Positions 52,486 to 62,187 are shown, numbered from the stretch's first letter. The stretch is 64,000 nucleotides of DNA from RGIG2945 sp045540355 (GCA_045540355.1 JAZQHB010000082.1:1-64000); one strand, 5' to 3'. Numbers and translations are program-made. The notes: generated by a model not told the origin, from the letters alone.

Positions 52486-54153
52486 TTATATTCCCTTCTT
52501 TTCAAGCAGCTCTTTTGCCGCATTTTTTTGATTTTCTGTAATATCAGTACCGCCCATGATTCTTGCAAGCTCTAAAACTTTACCGTTAAAATCAAGCGGT
52601 GTAATATTTGTATAAGTACTCTCCCCTGTTGTGCTCTTCTCAATAAGGAAGTGTTCATCTGCTTTCGATGCAATCTGTGCAAGATGCGTTACACAGATAA
52701 CCTGCCTGCCTTTTGATACTTCTAAAAGCTTCTTGCCGATTTTATCTGCCGCACGACCGCTTACTCCCGTATCAATTTCATCAAATATCAGCGTATCAAT
52801 GTTATCCTTGTCAGAAAGTACGCTCTTAATAGCAAGCATAATTCTTGAAAGCTCACCGCCTGAAGCAATTTTTGCGAGCGGTTTAGGGGTTTCGCCACGG
52901 TTTGGAGAAATCAGAAATTCTATATTATCCATACCGTTGATGCCAAGCTTACACTTTTCAAAATTTGCCGAAAATGTGACATTCGGCATATCAAGAAAAC
53001 TCAATTCTTCGCAGACTTTTTTACTGAAATCATCAGCAGTTTTTCGCCTTGTATCGGATATTTCAGATGCCAAAGACTTAGCCTTTTCATATTCATCAGT
53101 CATAAGAATTTGAAGCTCTTCTCTGCGTTCATCAGCTATCGTTATATCATTGAGCTCTGACTTGGCACTTTCTAAAAATTCAAGCATTTCCGATTCGGTT
53201 TCACCGTATTTTTTAGAAAGCCTGTAAAGTTCATCAAGCCTCTGCTCTACTGATTCGCAATCAGAGGTATCAGCTTCGAGTGTATCAAGCATTGAACGGA
53301 TTTCTTCAGATGAATCTTTAAGCTCGTAAGAAAGATTTTCTAACTTTTCTTCAAGCGAAGAAATTTCAGGATAAAGCTCTGCTGCCGTTTGCAATTCATT
53401 AGCCGCATCAGCTGTCATTCCCGTTGCACCTGAAATAAAGTCATTCGAACCGTATAAAAAATTATATGCATTAAACAAAGCAGATTTAAGCGCTTCTGCA
53501 TTTTTGTTTCGTTCGCTTTTTTGTTTCAAGTCAGCTATTTCGCCGATTTTAAGGTTTGCACTTTCAAGTTCATTTATCTGAAAACTTAACAAATCTATTT
53601 TTCGTTCTTTTTCAGCTTCATCAATATTCAGTTTTTCAAGCTCTCGCTTGAACGATATCAATCTTCTGTATGTATTGCGATATTCTTCGAGCAATTTTTC
53701 ATTATCCGACAAGATATCAAGGTAGACAAAATGATTCTCGGGAGAAAGCAATGATTGACTGTCATGCTGACCATGAATGTTTATCAGTTGCTTTGAAACG
53801 GTTTTCAGCATTGACACATTAACCGGATAACCGTTGATTTTGCAAGTGTTTTTTCCCTGAACAGTTATTGTTCTTTGGATAAGAAGTTCATTGTCAGCTT
53901 CAATATCCTGCTCATTGAGATATTCCTTTAAAGATAACGGAATATCGTCAAACAAAGCAAATACAACCGCTTTTTCAGCACCTGTACGAATCAGCTCTTT
54001 GGAAGTGCGTTCACCTAAAACGGCATTGATAGCATCAATTATAATTGATTTACCCGCACCCGTTTCACCCGTAAGAACATTAAATCCGTAATAGAAATCA
54101 ATGCTTGCACTTTCAATTATCGCAATATTTTCTATCTTTAAGTTTCTTAACAT
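52486..54153 (-). CDS. recN: DNA repair protein RecN
   Basis: A 555-residue SMC-like ATPase for double-strand-break repair. Walker A GETGAGKSIIIDAINAVLG is near residue 30, a long coiled coil runs from about 150 to 370, and the C-terminal half has the signature LAKIASGGELSRIMLA near residue 425 and Walker B TLIFDEIDTGVSG near 462. It lies between argR and tyrS. In Bacillus it is followed by spoIVB and spo0A, which are not here. Confidence 0.97.
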   Translation of the reverse strand: MLRNLKIENIAIIESASIDFYYGFNVLTGETGAGKSIIIDAINAVLGERTSKELIRTGAEKAVVFALFDDIPLSLKEYLNEQDIEADNELLIQRTITVQGKNTCKINGYPVNVSMLKTVSKQLINIHGQHDSQSLLSPENHFVYLDILSDNEKLLEEYRNTYRRLISFKRELEKLNIDEAEKERKIDLLSFQINELESANLKIGEIADLKQKSERNKNAEALKSALFNAYNFLYGSNDFISGATGMTADAANELQTAAELYPEISSLEEKLENLSYELKDSSEEIRSMLDTLEADTSDCESVEQRLDELYRLSKKYGETESEMLEFLESAKSELNDITIADERREELQILMTDEYEKAKSLASEISDTRRKTADDFSKKVCEELSFLDMPNVTFSANFEKCKLGINGMDNIEFLISPNRGETPKPLAKIASGGELSRIMLAIKSVLSDKDNIDTLIFDEIDTGVSGRAADKIGKKLLEVSKGRQVICVTHLAQIASKADEHFLIEKSTTGESTYTNITPLDFNGKVLELARIMGGTDITENQKNAAKELLEKKGI

Positions 54154-54154
54154 A

Positions 54155-54607
54155 TTATCCCTTTAAAAGCTGCACAAGAGCATCTTTGATTTGTGAAGCA
54201 AAGCCCTCGGTTCTGCAGAGCACAAAAATAGTATCTTCACCTGCAAGTGTTCCGACGATTGTTTCAAAACCCATATTATCAATAGCAGCACAAGCCGCCT
54301 GTGCCATACCGGGGAAACAACGAAGAACAACAGTATTTCCTGCATAGTCTGCAGAAATTACTGATTCTGCAAAGATTGTATGATATCTTGAAATATAATC
54401 ACTTGTAATTTCCTTTGAAGCGACATATTTGTACTGACCCGAATTGCTCATAGTCTTAATAAGTCGTAAATCCTTGATATCACGAGATACCGTAGCCTGA
54501 GTAACCTCAAATCCGTTTTTGCAAAGCTTGTCCTGAAGTTCATCCTGCGTTGAGATATTAAAATCATTGATGAGCTTCAAAATTAACGCATGTCTTTTCT
54601 TTTTCAC
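54155..54607 (-). CDS. argR: Arginine repressor ArgR/AhrC
   Basis: A 150-residue hexameric regulator of arginine genes. The N-terminal winged helix has STQDELQDKLCKNGFEVTQATVSRDI near residue 20, and the C-terminal arginine-binding domain has GMAQAACAAIDN and TLAGEDTIFVLCR. I chose the GTG at 54607, nine bases after AAGGAG; GTG and TTG codons further upstream overlap that site. The position between nadK and recN is the usual Bacillota one. Confidence 0.94.
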   Translation of the reverse strand: MKKKRHALILKLINDFNISTQDELQDKLCKNGFEVTQATVSRDIKDLRLIKTMSNSGQYKYVASKEITSDYISRYHTIFAESVISADYAGNTVVLRCFPGMAQAACAAIDNMGFETIVGTLAGEDTIFVLCRTEGFASQIKDALVQLLKG

Positions 54608-54619
54608 ATTCAACACTCC

Positions 54620-55465
54620 TTATGCTCGTCTTTCAGACAATTTACTGTTAAGTACATAAAAAAATGCATCAGATTTTATTCTTAAAAAGTCAGCTGTGAA
54701 ATCAGCTTTTCTGATTACAACGAACTGCCCTTTTTGGATAACCGTAGAATCTTCACCGTCGCAAGATAGGTTCAGTTCACTTTTTCCTCTGACTGTCAAT
54801 TCTGAATTTTCAGAGAAAAACAAAGATCTTGAAAAAAGCGAATGAGTGCAGATCGGTGTAAGCAAAATACCTCTAACCGAAGGATCTACAACGGGACCTC
54901 CGGCAGAAAGCGAATACGCAGTTGAGCCGGTAGGTGTTGCAACTATCAGACCATCTGCAAGATAACTGCTGACCCGTCTGCCGTCACACTCAACTTCTAT
55001 ATCTTCAAGTCTGATTCTGTTAGACCTTCCGACAACCGCATCATTCATGCAATAATCGGTTTTTATAGTTTTGCCGTCAGATATCAGATTAACCTCTAAA
55101 AGCATACGACTGTCAACCGAATAGTCGCCTGTTATTAGTTTATCCAGCAAATCAAGCTCATTACTCTCAAGACCTGCCATAAAAGCTAATCTTCCTGCAT
55201 TTATACCGAGTATTTTTTTACCGTGCTTTGCTGCATATTTTGCAGCGTGAATAATTGTACCGTCACCGCCTACCGTAATAACAATATCACAGTTTTCAAT
55301 CAGTTCGTCAATATTGGAAACCTCACACGATAATTGAGGTAAAATATCTTTTTCCGACATCAGTAGTCCGTATTCTATTTTAAGATTATCAAGACGAGCT
55401 GCCACATCAAGTGTAACCTCCGCAGCAGTTTCCCGTGTTAGATTAGGAAGTAATGCAACTTTCAT
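54620..55465 (-). CDS. nadK: NAD kinase
   Basis: A 281-residue kinase making NADP from NAD. The catalytic GGDGTIIHAAK motif is near residue 66, followed by LGINAGRLAFMAGL (usually GRLGFL), NDAVVGR near 143, and the glycine-rich TPTGSTAYSLSAGGPVV near 176. It lies between tlyA and argR. Confidence 0.96.
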   Translation of the reverse strand: MKVALLPNLTRETAAEVTLDVAARLDNLKIEYGLLMSEKDILPQLSCEVSNIDELIENCDIVITVGGDGTIIHAAKYAAKHGKKILGINAGRLAFMAGLESNELDLLDKLITGDYSVDSRMLLEVNLISDGKTIKTDYCMNDAVVGRSNRIRLEDIEVECDGRRVSSYLADGLIVATPTGSTAYSLSAGGPVVDPSVRGILLTPICTHSLFSRSLFFSENSELTVRGKSELNLSCDGEDSTVIQKGQFVVIRKADFTADFLRIKSDAFFYVLNSKLSERRA

Positions 55466-55479
55466 ACCTATACCCCCTT

Positions 55480-56283
55480 TTATTTATCAAGTAAGTTGTG
55501 AGAAGTTTCAACAACCTCTTTAATATCAAAATCAATGTTTTCCTCACCACCGACAGAAAGAAAAACTAAGTATTCTATATTACCTTCGGGACCTTTGACA
55601 GGTGAAAAGCTGAGACCCTTGATAATAAAATTGTTCTCTTTTGCATTTTCAAGGGTATTTTCAATAACATTTATATGTACTTGCGGGTCACGGACAACAC
55701 CTTTTTTACCGACATTCTCTCTGCCTGCTTCAAACTGCGGTTTGATAAGACAAACAGCCTGACCGTTATCAGCCAATAATTCTTTAAGCTTCGGGAAAAT
55801 AAGTTTCAAAGAAATAAACGAAACATCAACACTTGCAAAATCTATGGGTTCGTTTACCTTATCGCTTTCAATATATCTGAAATTTGTTCTCTCAAGGTTT
55901 ATAACTCTTTCATCGTTTCGTAATTTCCATGCAAGCTGACCGTAACCGACATCAACTGAATAAACCTTTTTCGCACCGTTTTGAAGCATACAATCAGTAA
56001 AACCGCCTGTTGACGCCCCGACATCCATGCAGATTTTTTCGTTTAAATCTATCGGAAATTCAGCCAATGCTTTTTCAAGCTTCAAGCCACCGCGACTCAC
56101 ATATTTGAGTGTCTTTCCCCTTACCTCAATGGTATCTGTCGGTTTAACTGAATATCCGGCTTTAAGCTCCTTTTGGTCATTAACATATACCTGACCCGCC
56201 ATTATGAGTGCACGCGCCTTTTCTCGGCTTTCTGTATAGCCAAGTTCATATAATTTCAAATCAAGACGCACTTTTTCAGCCAA
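55480..56283 (-). CDS. tlyA: TlyA family rRNA 2'-O-methyltransferase
   Basis: A 267-residue protein with an N-terminal S4 RNA-binding domain (LYELGYTESREKARALIMAGQVYVN near residue 10) and an FtsJ-like Rossmann methyltransferase domain (MDVGASTGGFTDCML near residue 83, DVSFISL near 150). TlyA methylates 16S and sometimes 23S rRNA; in many Bacillota the exact target is unknown and older annotations call it a hemolysin. The likely start is the TTG at 56283 with GGAG ten bases upstream, overlapping the end of dxs by eight bases; a GTG four codons later is possible. Confidence 0.92.
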   Translation of the reverse strand: MAEKVRLDLKLYELGYTESREKARALIMAGQVYVNDQKELKAGYSVKPTDTIEVRGKTLKYVSRGGLKLEKALAEFPIDLNEKICMDVGASTGGFTDCMLQNGAKKVYSVDVGYGQLAWKLRNDERVINLERTNFRYIESDKVNEPIDFASVDVSFISLKLIFPKLKELLADNGQAVCLIKPQFEAGRENVGKKGVVRDPQVHINVIENTLENAKENNFIIKGLSFSPVKGPEGNIEYLVFLSVGGEENIDFDIKEVVETSHNLLDK

Positions 56284-58147
56284 TGCCCGTACACTCCTTT
56301 GTGACAATTTCAACGATACCTTCGGTATCAAGCTTATATTTTTTCAGTTGTGACGCAACAGAAGCTTGCTTTACAAACTCATCTTCAATTGCAACCGCTT
56401 TATACTTACCTCTAAATGATTTTTCAATAAGCCGTCTTGCAAAACATTCGTTGACACCCGCACTTTTGATTCCTTCTTCAAAGAAGAACACTCTTTTGCA
56501 TTTCAAAACAGCTTCAACAGCTTTTTCGTCAATCGGCTTAATCATATTAAGATTTACTATTTTTATATCAAGACCTCTGTTGCCGAGAATTTTCTCTGCC
56601 TCATACGCATAGGCAAATATCCGACCGTAAGTTACAATTGCGTACTGAGCATCAATATTGCCGTAAATGTTATAGGGCTTGAGTGATTTAATATTTTCAC
56701 CTGATATTTTCTCATCACCGCGAGGATATCTGATTACAAATAATGATTTTTCTTTTGAATTAACTGCGTGTCTGAAAGCTGATTCTAATTCCTTGTAGGT
56801 TGACGGAGAATAAACAACAGTATTCGGAATACTGTTAAGCATCGGCACATCAAATACGCCTTGATGTGTTTCGCCATCTTCTCCAACAAAGCCTGCACGG
56901 TCAACCGCAATAATCATCTTTTGTTTTTGAAGTGCTCCGTCATGTATAAGCTGGTCATAGCATCTCTGCAGGAAAGTTGAATATACAGTAAAAACAGGTA
57001 TCATTTCCTTTTTAGCTAAGCCGCAAGCAAACGCAACTGCGTGCTCCTCAGCAATGCCGACATCAAAAAATCTGTCAGGAAACTTCTTGGAGAATTCCTT
57101 CAAACCGGTTGAAAGCTTCATAGCTGCAGTAATGGCACATATTTTGTCATTTTCTTCTGCCATATCGCATATCATCCTGCCGAAAACATCAGAGAAAGTT
57201 TCGCTCGAGGCTATCGGTTCACCCGTATTTATATCAAATTTAGATATGCCGTGATATGTGCTCGGTGATTTTTCTGCATAATCATAACCCTTACCTTTAA
57301 CCGTTTTGACATGCAACAAAACCGGTACGGTCGATTCTTTTGCGATTTCAAGCAATTCGGTCATTTTATTTATATTATGACCGTCAACCGGGCCCATGTA
57401 TCTGTAACCGAGGTCTTCAAAAAAGTTAGTTCCGTAAACAAGGGTCTTGATTTTGTTTTTCAAAAGGTATATTGAACGAGAAAGCTTTTGACCGATTAAG
57501 GGTATCTTGTTTAAAATTCGCTCTGTATGTGCTTTTAATCTGTAATATTTTCTGTGTGATCTTATTCTTGTAAAATATCTTGAAAGTGCACCAACATTTT
57601 TTGAAATCGACATTTTGTTATCATTGAGAACAACAATGAGATTTTTAGCAGTACGACCGGTATTGTTTAAAGCCTCATACACCATGCCGTTTGTAAATGA
57701 ACCGTCACCGATAACATCTACAACAAAGCCCTCATCGTTTGTCAACTCCATAGACTTTGAAAGGCCGTATGCTGTTGATAAAGAAGCACCCGAATGACCT
57801 GTATAAAAACTGTCGTACTCACTTTCATCAGGTCTTGAAAAGCCCGAAATACCGTTTTCTGTTCTGAGTTTACCGAAATCCTTGTATCTGCCTGTAAGAA
57901 GTTTATATGTATAAACCTGATGTCCTACATCCCATACAATACTGTCTTTAGTAAAATCGAATGCCAAAAGCAGAGCGACTGTCAATTCTACAGCACCCAG
58001 GTTTGAAGCAAGATGTCCGCCGTTAAGTGATACAGTTTCAATAAGTATCTCTCTGATTGCGATAATAAGCTCATTTATTTCGTCTGAGCTTAAATTTTTT
58101 ATCTCGCTCGGATCTTTTAAGTTTTCTAAAAACTTTTTTACATCCAT
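56276..58147 (-). CDS. dxs: 1-deoxy-D-xylulose-5-phosphate synthase
   Basis: A 623-residue thiamine-diphosphate enzyme that opens the MEP isoprenoid pathway from pyruvate and glyceraldehyde 3-phosphate. Features are LASNLGAVELTVAL near residue 45, the ThDP site VIGDGSFTNGMVYEALNN near 143, and DRAGFVGEDGETHQG near 410 in the pyrimidine domain. The ATG overlaps the ispA stop (TAATG), linking it to isoprenoid chain elongation. Confidence 0.97.
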   Translation of the reverse strand: MDVKKFLENLKDPSEIKNLSSDEINELIIAIREILIETVSLNGGHLASNLGAVELTVALLLAFDFTKDSIVWDVGHQVYTYKLLTGRYKDFGKLRTENGISGFSRPDESEYDSFYTGHSGASLSTAYGLSKSMELTNDEGFVVDVIGDGSFTNGMVYEALNNTGRTAKNLIVVLNDNKMSISKNVGALSRYFTRIRSHRKYYRLKAHTERILNKIPLIGQKLSRSIYLLKNKIKTLVYGTNFFEDLGYRYMGPVDGHNINKMTELLEIAKESTVPVLLHVKTVKGKGYDYAEKSPSTYHGISKFDINTGEPIASSETFSDVFGRMICDMAEENDKICAITAAMKLSTGLKEFSKKFPDRFFDVGIAEEHAVAFACGLAKKEMIPVFTVYSTFLQRCYDQLIHDGALQKQKMIIAVDRAGFVGEDGETHQGVFDVPMLNSIPNTVVYSPSTYKELESAFRHAVNSKEKSLFVIRYPRGDEKISGENIKSLKPYNIYGNIDAQYAIVTYGRIFAYAYEAEKILGNRGLDIKIVNLNMIKPIDEKAVEAVLKCKRVFFFEEGIKSAGVNECFARRLIEKSFRGKYKAVAIEDEFVKQASVASQLKKYKLDTEGIVEIVTKECTGIG

Positions 58148-58998
58148 TACTTTCTTCTTGTTGCAAGCTCATCTGCCAATTGAGCTAATGAGTTGCCCTT
58201 ATCCCCAAATATTTTTAAAGCTTTTTTAGCCGAATTTGTATAATCAATTACTAATTTTTCTGATTCTTCCAAACCTAAAAGCGATACATAAGTCGACTTA
58301 TTATTATCCGCATCACTTCCGACCGGTTTGCCAAGCTCCTTCGTAGAGCTTGTTACATCAAGGATATCATCTTTAATCTGGAACGCAAGTCCTATGCATT
58401 CAGCATAAGTTTTTGCCTCAATTATCATATCCTCGTCAGCGTCTGCTGCAAGACAACCGAGCACGCAGGCCGCTTCAATAAGTCTGCCTGTTTTCAACAA
58501 ATCGGTTGTTCTTAACAAATCAACTGTAACACTGTCCTTTGTTTCATTTGCAAGGTCGAGAATCTGACCGCCTATCATTCCGTCTGCCCCTGCACAAAAA
58601 GCTAATTCTTTAACAGCTTTGACAATGTTTTCAGCCGGTAAATCAGCTTTTGCAACTGTTTCAAATGCAAGTGTCAGAAGTGCATCACCCGCAAGCAAAG
58701 CATTTGCTTCTCCGAATACTTTATGATTCGAAGGCTTACCCCGACGCATATCATCATCGTCCATGCAAGGCAAATCGTCGTGTATCAGCGAATAGGTATG
58801 AATCATTTCAACTGCAGCTGCATACGCATCAGCCTTTGATTCATCGCCGCCGCAAGCCTTGCAGAATTCATAACAAAGCAGCGGACGAATTCTTTTTCCT
58901 CCGTTTTCAAGAGAATAACCCATTGCTTCGTATATCAGTTGCTGAAGATTATCCTTGACGGAAAAATACTTTTTTAATATATCTTCAAAATTATTCAT
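58147..58998 (-). CDS. ispA: Geranyl/farnesyl diphosphate synthase
   Basis: A 283-residue trans-prenyl transferase that builds C10-C15 diphosphates. The first Asp-rich motif is DDLPCMDDDDMRRG near residue 77, after GGKRIRP near 33, and the second is QIKDDILD near 210. It is coupled on both sides: overlap with xseB by eight bases and with dxs by one. Confidence 0.95.
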   Translation of the reverse strand: MNNFEDILKKYFSVKDNLQQLIYEAMGYSLENGGKRIRPLLCYEFCKACGGDESKADAYAAAVEMIHTYSLIHDDLPCMDDDDMRRGKPSNHKVFGEANALLAGDALLTLAFETVAKADLPAENIVKAVKELAFCAGADGMIGGQILDLANETKDSVTVDLLRTTDLLKTGRLIEAACVLGCLAADADEDMIIEAKTYAECIGLAFQIKDDILDVTSSTKELGKPVGSDADNNKSTYVSLLGLEESEKLVIDYTNSAKKALKIFGDKGNSLAQLADELATRRK

Positions 58999-59191
58999 CA
59001 GCCTTTTCCTTTACTTCAGAAAGTTCTTTTATTTTCTGCTCTGCGTTTTCGAGACACTCACCGCAGAATGATGCAAGCTTTGTGCCTTGCTCATAGAGCT
59101 TGAGGGATTCATTAAGGGTAAGATTACCCTCTTCTAACTCATTTACCGTTTCTTCAAGTTTTTTTATAGCCGTTTCAAAAGTCTGTTTCAT
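58991..59191 (-). CDS. xseB: Exodeoxyribonuclease VII small subunit
   Basis: A 66-residue helical protein with the family pattern FETAIKKLEETVNELEEGNL followed by LNESLKLYEQG. It binds several copies per XseA large subunit. It overlaps xseA by 17 bases and ispA by eight. Confidence 0.95.
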   Translation of the reverse strand: MKQTFETAIKKLEETVNELEEGNLTLNESLKLYEQGTKLASFCGECLENAEQKIKELSEVKEKADE

Positions 59192-60398
59192 TATTTGCCG
59201 CCTTTCCGTTGACGGTACAATTTAAAGTTCCGTCTGTTAAGACTATATCAATTTTGTCATTTTCAGCTACTTCACTGATTTTTGTCAGTGTTTTTCCGTT
59301 ATTCAAAGCAATTGCATAACCTCTTGACAACACTTTTGCGGGGTTTATTGCATCAAGCTTTGATGTTAATTGATGTAAAGTATTTAGCTTGTCAGCAATA
59401 TGGCGATTCATCGCATCGTCTACACGCATTATAAGAGAATCAAGATTCAATTTATATGAATCCATAAAATCTTCCGCCGATGTAAGAGCACCGCTTTGCT
59501 TTAAATATTCAAGCTTATTCTTCTTGTTTTCAATCGTTGCTGTTATAAGCCTATCCAATTTAAATTTATATACATCTAACAGAGAAAACAGCGACTCAAT
59601 ATCGGGTGTTGCAAGCTCAGCTGCCGCTGACGGGGTTGCCGCCCTTAAATCGGCAACAAAATCACTAATTGTAAAGTCGGTTTCATGTCCGACTGCGGAA
59701 ATAACAGGGATTTGAGAAGCGAATATTGCTCTTGCAACTACTTCCTCATTGAAAGCCCATAAATCCTCAATTGAGCCTCCGCCACGACCGACAATAAGAA
59801 CATCAACACAGTTTTTTCTGTTAAACTCATAAATTGCTGAAGCTATCTGCCCTGCCGCACTTTCACCCTGTACCTGTACGGGTGAAAAAATCACTTCAGC
59901 TAAAGGGTATCTCCTGTTAAGTATTTTCAAAATATCCTGAACAGCCGCACCTGTCGGTGAAGTTGCAACACCGATTTTTTTCGGAAATTTCGGAATCGGT
60001 TTCTTGTATTTTGAATCAAACAAGCCTTCCTTTTCAAGCTTGGATTTGAGTTGCTCAAAAGCAAGTGCTAAAGCTCCGAAACCGTCAGGTTGCATTTCTT
60101 CAATATAAAACTGGTACTGACCGTCTCTTTCATATACGGATACTCGACCGCGTACAATTACGCTCATCGAATTTTCAGGTTTAAACCTGAGTTTCTGTGC
60201 CGCAGACCTGAACATAACCGCCTTAACCGCTGAATCACCGTCTTTTAAGGTCATATACAAATGACCTGTTCTGTAATGGTTTGTAAAATTTGAGATTTCA
60301 CCTTTTAAATACAAATCACGCAAATTTTCATCAAACTCTATTACGGATTTCAGATAAGCATTTAATTGTGAAACCGTTAATGTAATTGGTGTTTTCAT
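59175..60398 (-). CDS. xseA: Exodeoxyribonuclease VII large subunit
   Basis: A 407-residue single-strand exonuclease subunit. The N-terminal OB domain starts LTVSQLNAYLKSVIE at residue 7, with LKGEISNFTNH near 33, and the catalytic domain has GVATSPTGAAVQDI near 145, GRGGGSIEDLWAFNEE near 205 and SAVGHETDFT near 235. Its ATG overlaps the stop of the TsaD-like gene by four bases. Confidence 0.96.
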   Translation of the reverse strand: MKTPITLTVSQLNAYLKSVIEFDENLRDLYLKGEISNFTNHYRTGHLYMTLKDGDSAVKAVMFRSAAQKLRFKPENSMSVIVRGRVSVYERDGQYQFYIEEMQPDGFGALALAFEQLKSKLEKEGLFDSKYKKPIPKFPKKIGVATSPTGAAVQDILKILNRRYPLAEVIFSPVQVQGESAAGQIASAIYEFNRKNCVDVLIVGRGGGSIEDLWAFNEEVVARAIFASQIPVISAVGHETDFTISDFVADLRAATPSAAAELATPDIESLFSLLDVYKFKLDRLITATIENKKNKLEYLKQSGALTSAEDFMDSYKLNLDSLIMRVDDAMNRHIADKLNTLHQLTSKLDAINPAKVLSRGYAIALNNGKTLTKISEVAENDKIDIVLTDGTLNCTVNGKAANNETDF

Positions 60399-61321
60399 AT
60401 TTTTTTACTCATATATTCTGTTAAAATTGCAATACCTGCGGCATTGTCTGCTGAAAATTCAGGCTCGGCAAAATATACATCAGCTTTTTCTGAAAGCATT
60501 TTTTTAATCAAAGTGTTCGACATCACTCCGCCTGACATAATCACAGGTAAATCGCCATAGGTTGCCCGAGCATTGTCAGTCAATACAGAGAGCGTCTGTC
60601 CGATGTATTCAACGCAGAAACGGCAGATATCCGAAACTTCTTCACCGCCGTTTTTCATATTTTCGCATTTATTCTGCAAACCCGAAAGACTGCAATCAAG
60701 ATTTTTGATTGACGGCTTGATTTTATAAATTTTATCTGATTTCAGGGATTCGGCATCTACAAATCTTCCCGCAGGAAAATCAAAACCCAAATCGACACCG
60801 ATTCTGTCTATCGCCTGTCCTGCCTTCAAATCGTTCGAGCCGCCAATTCTTTCAATATCAATTATTTTATCATCACTCGGTTTTACGAGTAACAAATCGG
60901 TTGTGCCGCCCGACACATGAAAAGCTAAAAATGTTTCGTTTAAAAGGTCAGTTTTCCCGGCACTATATAACGCTGCCATGATATGACCCTGCTGATGTGA
61001 AAACTTGAAAAGAGGGATTTTGCACGCAGCTGCGACTGAAACCGCAGATGCGATGCCGGTCAAAAAGCACGGCATATATGACCCGTCAAGCGTTGTCGGC
61101 GAAACAGATACGCCAACCGCTGAAAGATTGTCGGTTTCTTTTAGAATTTCCTCCATCAAAGTCGGCAGTTGCACCGTATGATGAAAAACCGCATCACTCT
61201 GACGAAGTCCCTTTTCACCTTTTTTTACAGGCAAAAGCTTTTTCCGCTGCACTACATTTTCACCGTCATATAAAGCAACCGATGTTGTGTAGTTGCTTGT
61301 ATCAATTCCTAAAAAGCTCAT
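60395..61321 (-). CDS. TsaD/Kae1-like paralogue (peptidase M22 family)
   Basis: A 308-residue ASKHA-fold protein. It starts FLGIDTSNYTTSVAL, unlike the GIETSCDETSVA of true TsaD, and is shorter than TsaD (about 340). The metal site looks kept: two His in FSHQQGHIMAA near residue 109 and Asp in SADNAAGIA near 293, with the nucleotide loop VSGGTTDLL. True TsaD makes t6A with TsaB and TsaE; this paralogue probably has a different, unknown role. It lies between nusB and xseA, where folD often sits, and overlaps both neighbours. Confidence 0.85.
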   Translation of the reverse strand: MSFLGIDTSNYTTSVALYDGENVVQRKKLLPVKKGEKGLRQSDAVFHHTVQLPTLMEEILKETDNLSAVGVSVSPTTLDGSYMPCFLTGIASAVSVAAACKIPLFKFSHQQGHIMAALYSAGKTDLLNETFLAFHVSGGTTDLLLVKPSDDKIIDIERIGGSNDLKAGQAIDRIGVDLGFDFPAGRFVDAESLKSDKIYKIKPSIKNLDCSLSGLQNKCENMKNGGEEVSDICRFCVEYIGQTLSVLTDNARATYGDLPVIMSGGVMSNTLIKKMLSEKADVYFAEPEFSADNAAGIAILTEYMSKKI

Positions 61322-61728
61322 TACTTTTTAATTGTTTTTGCGATGTTTCCGAGCACACCGTTTACAAACGAAGAATCTTCCTGAAGTGAGAATTTCTTTG
61401 AAATCTCAACCGCTTCGTTTATTGATACACCAACGGGAACATCCTCTATGTAAAGCATTTCAGCAATGGCAAGGCGTAAAACCGCGAGAGACACCTTAGG
61501 AATTCTTGATATGGTCCACTTTGTAAGTTTATCTTCTATCATGGTGTCAATTTCTTCTCTGTTTTCCGTTGCCAATGTTGCAAGCCTGATTGCAAATTCA
61601 TCTTCTGTAATCAATTCTTCCTCAACTGCATAGTTGATGATTTCTTCAAGCGGCATTTCTTCGTTGAAAGATTTGTCAAATAAAATTACAAAAGCAAGTT
61701 CTCTTGATTCTCGTCTTGTTTTGGACAT
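61321..61728 (-). CDS. nusB: Transcription antitermination factor NusB
   Basis: A 135-residue all-helical RNA-binding protein that acts with NusE in rRNA antitermination. It starts MSKTRRESRELAFVILFDKSF and ends with the family pattern VSINEAVEISKKFSLQEDSSFVNGVL. The ATG at 61728 has GGGAG upstream. It ends on the start of the TsaD-like gene (TAATG). Confidence 0.95.
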   Translation of the reverse strand: MSKTRRESRELAFVILFDKSFNEEMPLEEIINYAVEEELITEDEFAIRLATLATENREEIDTMIEDKLTKWTISRIPKVSLAVLRLAIAEMLYIEDVPVGVSINEAVEISKKFSLQEDSSFVNGVLGNIAKTIKK

Positions 61729-61764
61729 AGCTTGTACTCCCACATAAAATTATAATGCCCACAA

Positions 61765-61789
61765 GCCGAACACGATTATCGTATTCGGC
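61765..61789 (-). other. Hairpin between asp23 and nusB
   Basis: An imperfect inverted repeat (GCCGAA 61765-61770 with TTCGGC 61784-61789, pairing continued inward with one mismatch) lies in the asp23-nusB gap. It lacks a T-run, so a processing or attenuation role is only possible. Confidence 0.35.
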
Positions 61790-61806
61790 TATGGATAGAA
61801 TATAGA

Positions 61807-62187
61807 TTATTCTACTGTTTCTTCTTTTTCTTCTTCAGGTTTTGAAAACTCAACATCAGCAACAACAACATTAACTTTGCCGACAATTTTACCTGTCATG
61901 TTCTGTACTGCCTCTTTAACAGCCTTTTGAACTTGTGTTGCAACTGCTGTAAGTTTAGCATTTTCATCGATAGAAATGTAGATTGTGATTTCTATTTCAC
62001 TGTCATTCTTCAAAACCTTAACAGACTTAAGCGGTGTTTTACCCTTCAAAACATTTTTTACATCGGGTACCTTGTTTGAAAAACCGACAACACCGGGAAT
62101 ATCCTTTGCTGCAGTTGTTGCGATTGAAGCAATAACATCTTCAGAGATTGAAAGAGTGGTTGCACCTTTGTTTTCTTTGATATCCAT
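61807..62187 (-). CDS. Asp23/Gls24 family protein
   Basis: A 126-residue Asp23-domain protein with the pattern ISEDVIASIATTAAKDIPGV near residue 15, EITIYISID near 67 and VQKAVKEAVQNMTG near 85, and an acidic C-terminal tail. It corresponds to YqhY of Bacillus, whose gene also sits between spoIIIAH and nusB and is linked there to acetyl-CoA carboxylase control. GGAGG precedes the ATG. Confidence 0.94.
   Translation of the reverse strand: MDIKENKGATTLSISEDVIASIATTAAKDIPGVVGFSNKVPDVKNVLKGKTPLKSVKVLKNDSEIEITIYISIDENAKLTAVATQVQKAVKEAVQNMTGKIVGKVNVVVADVEFSKPEEEKEETVE

Noticed and set aside
52483..52700. T-box leader upstream of tyrS
   Set aside because: tyrS starts three bases after recN, and the expected T-box sequence is absent from the end of recN.
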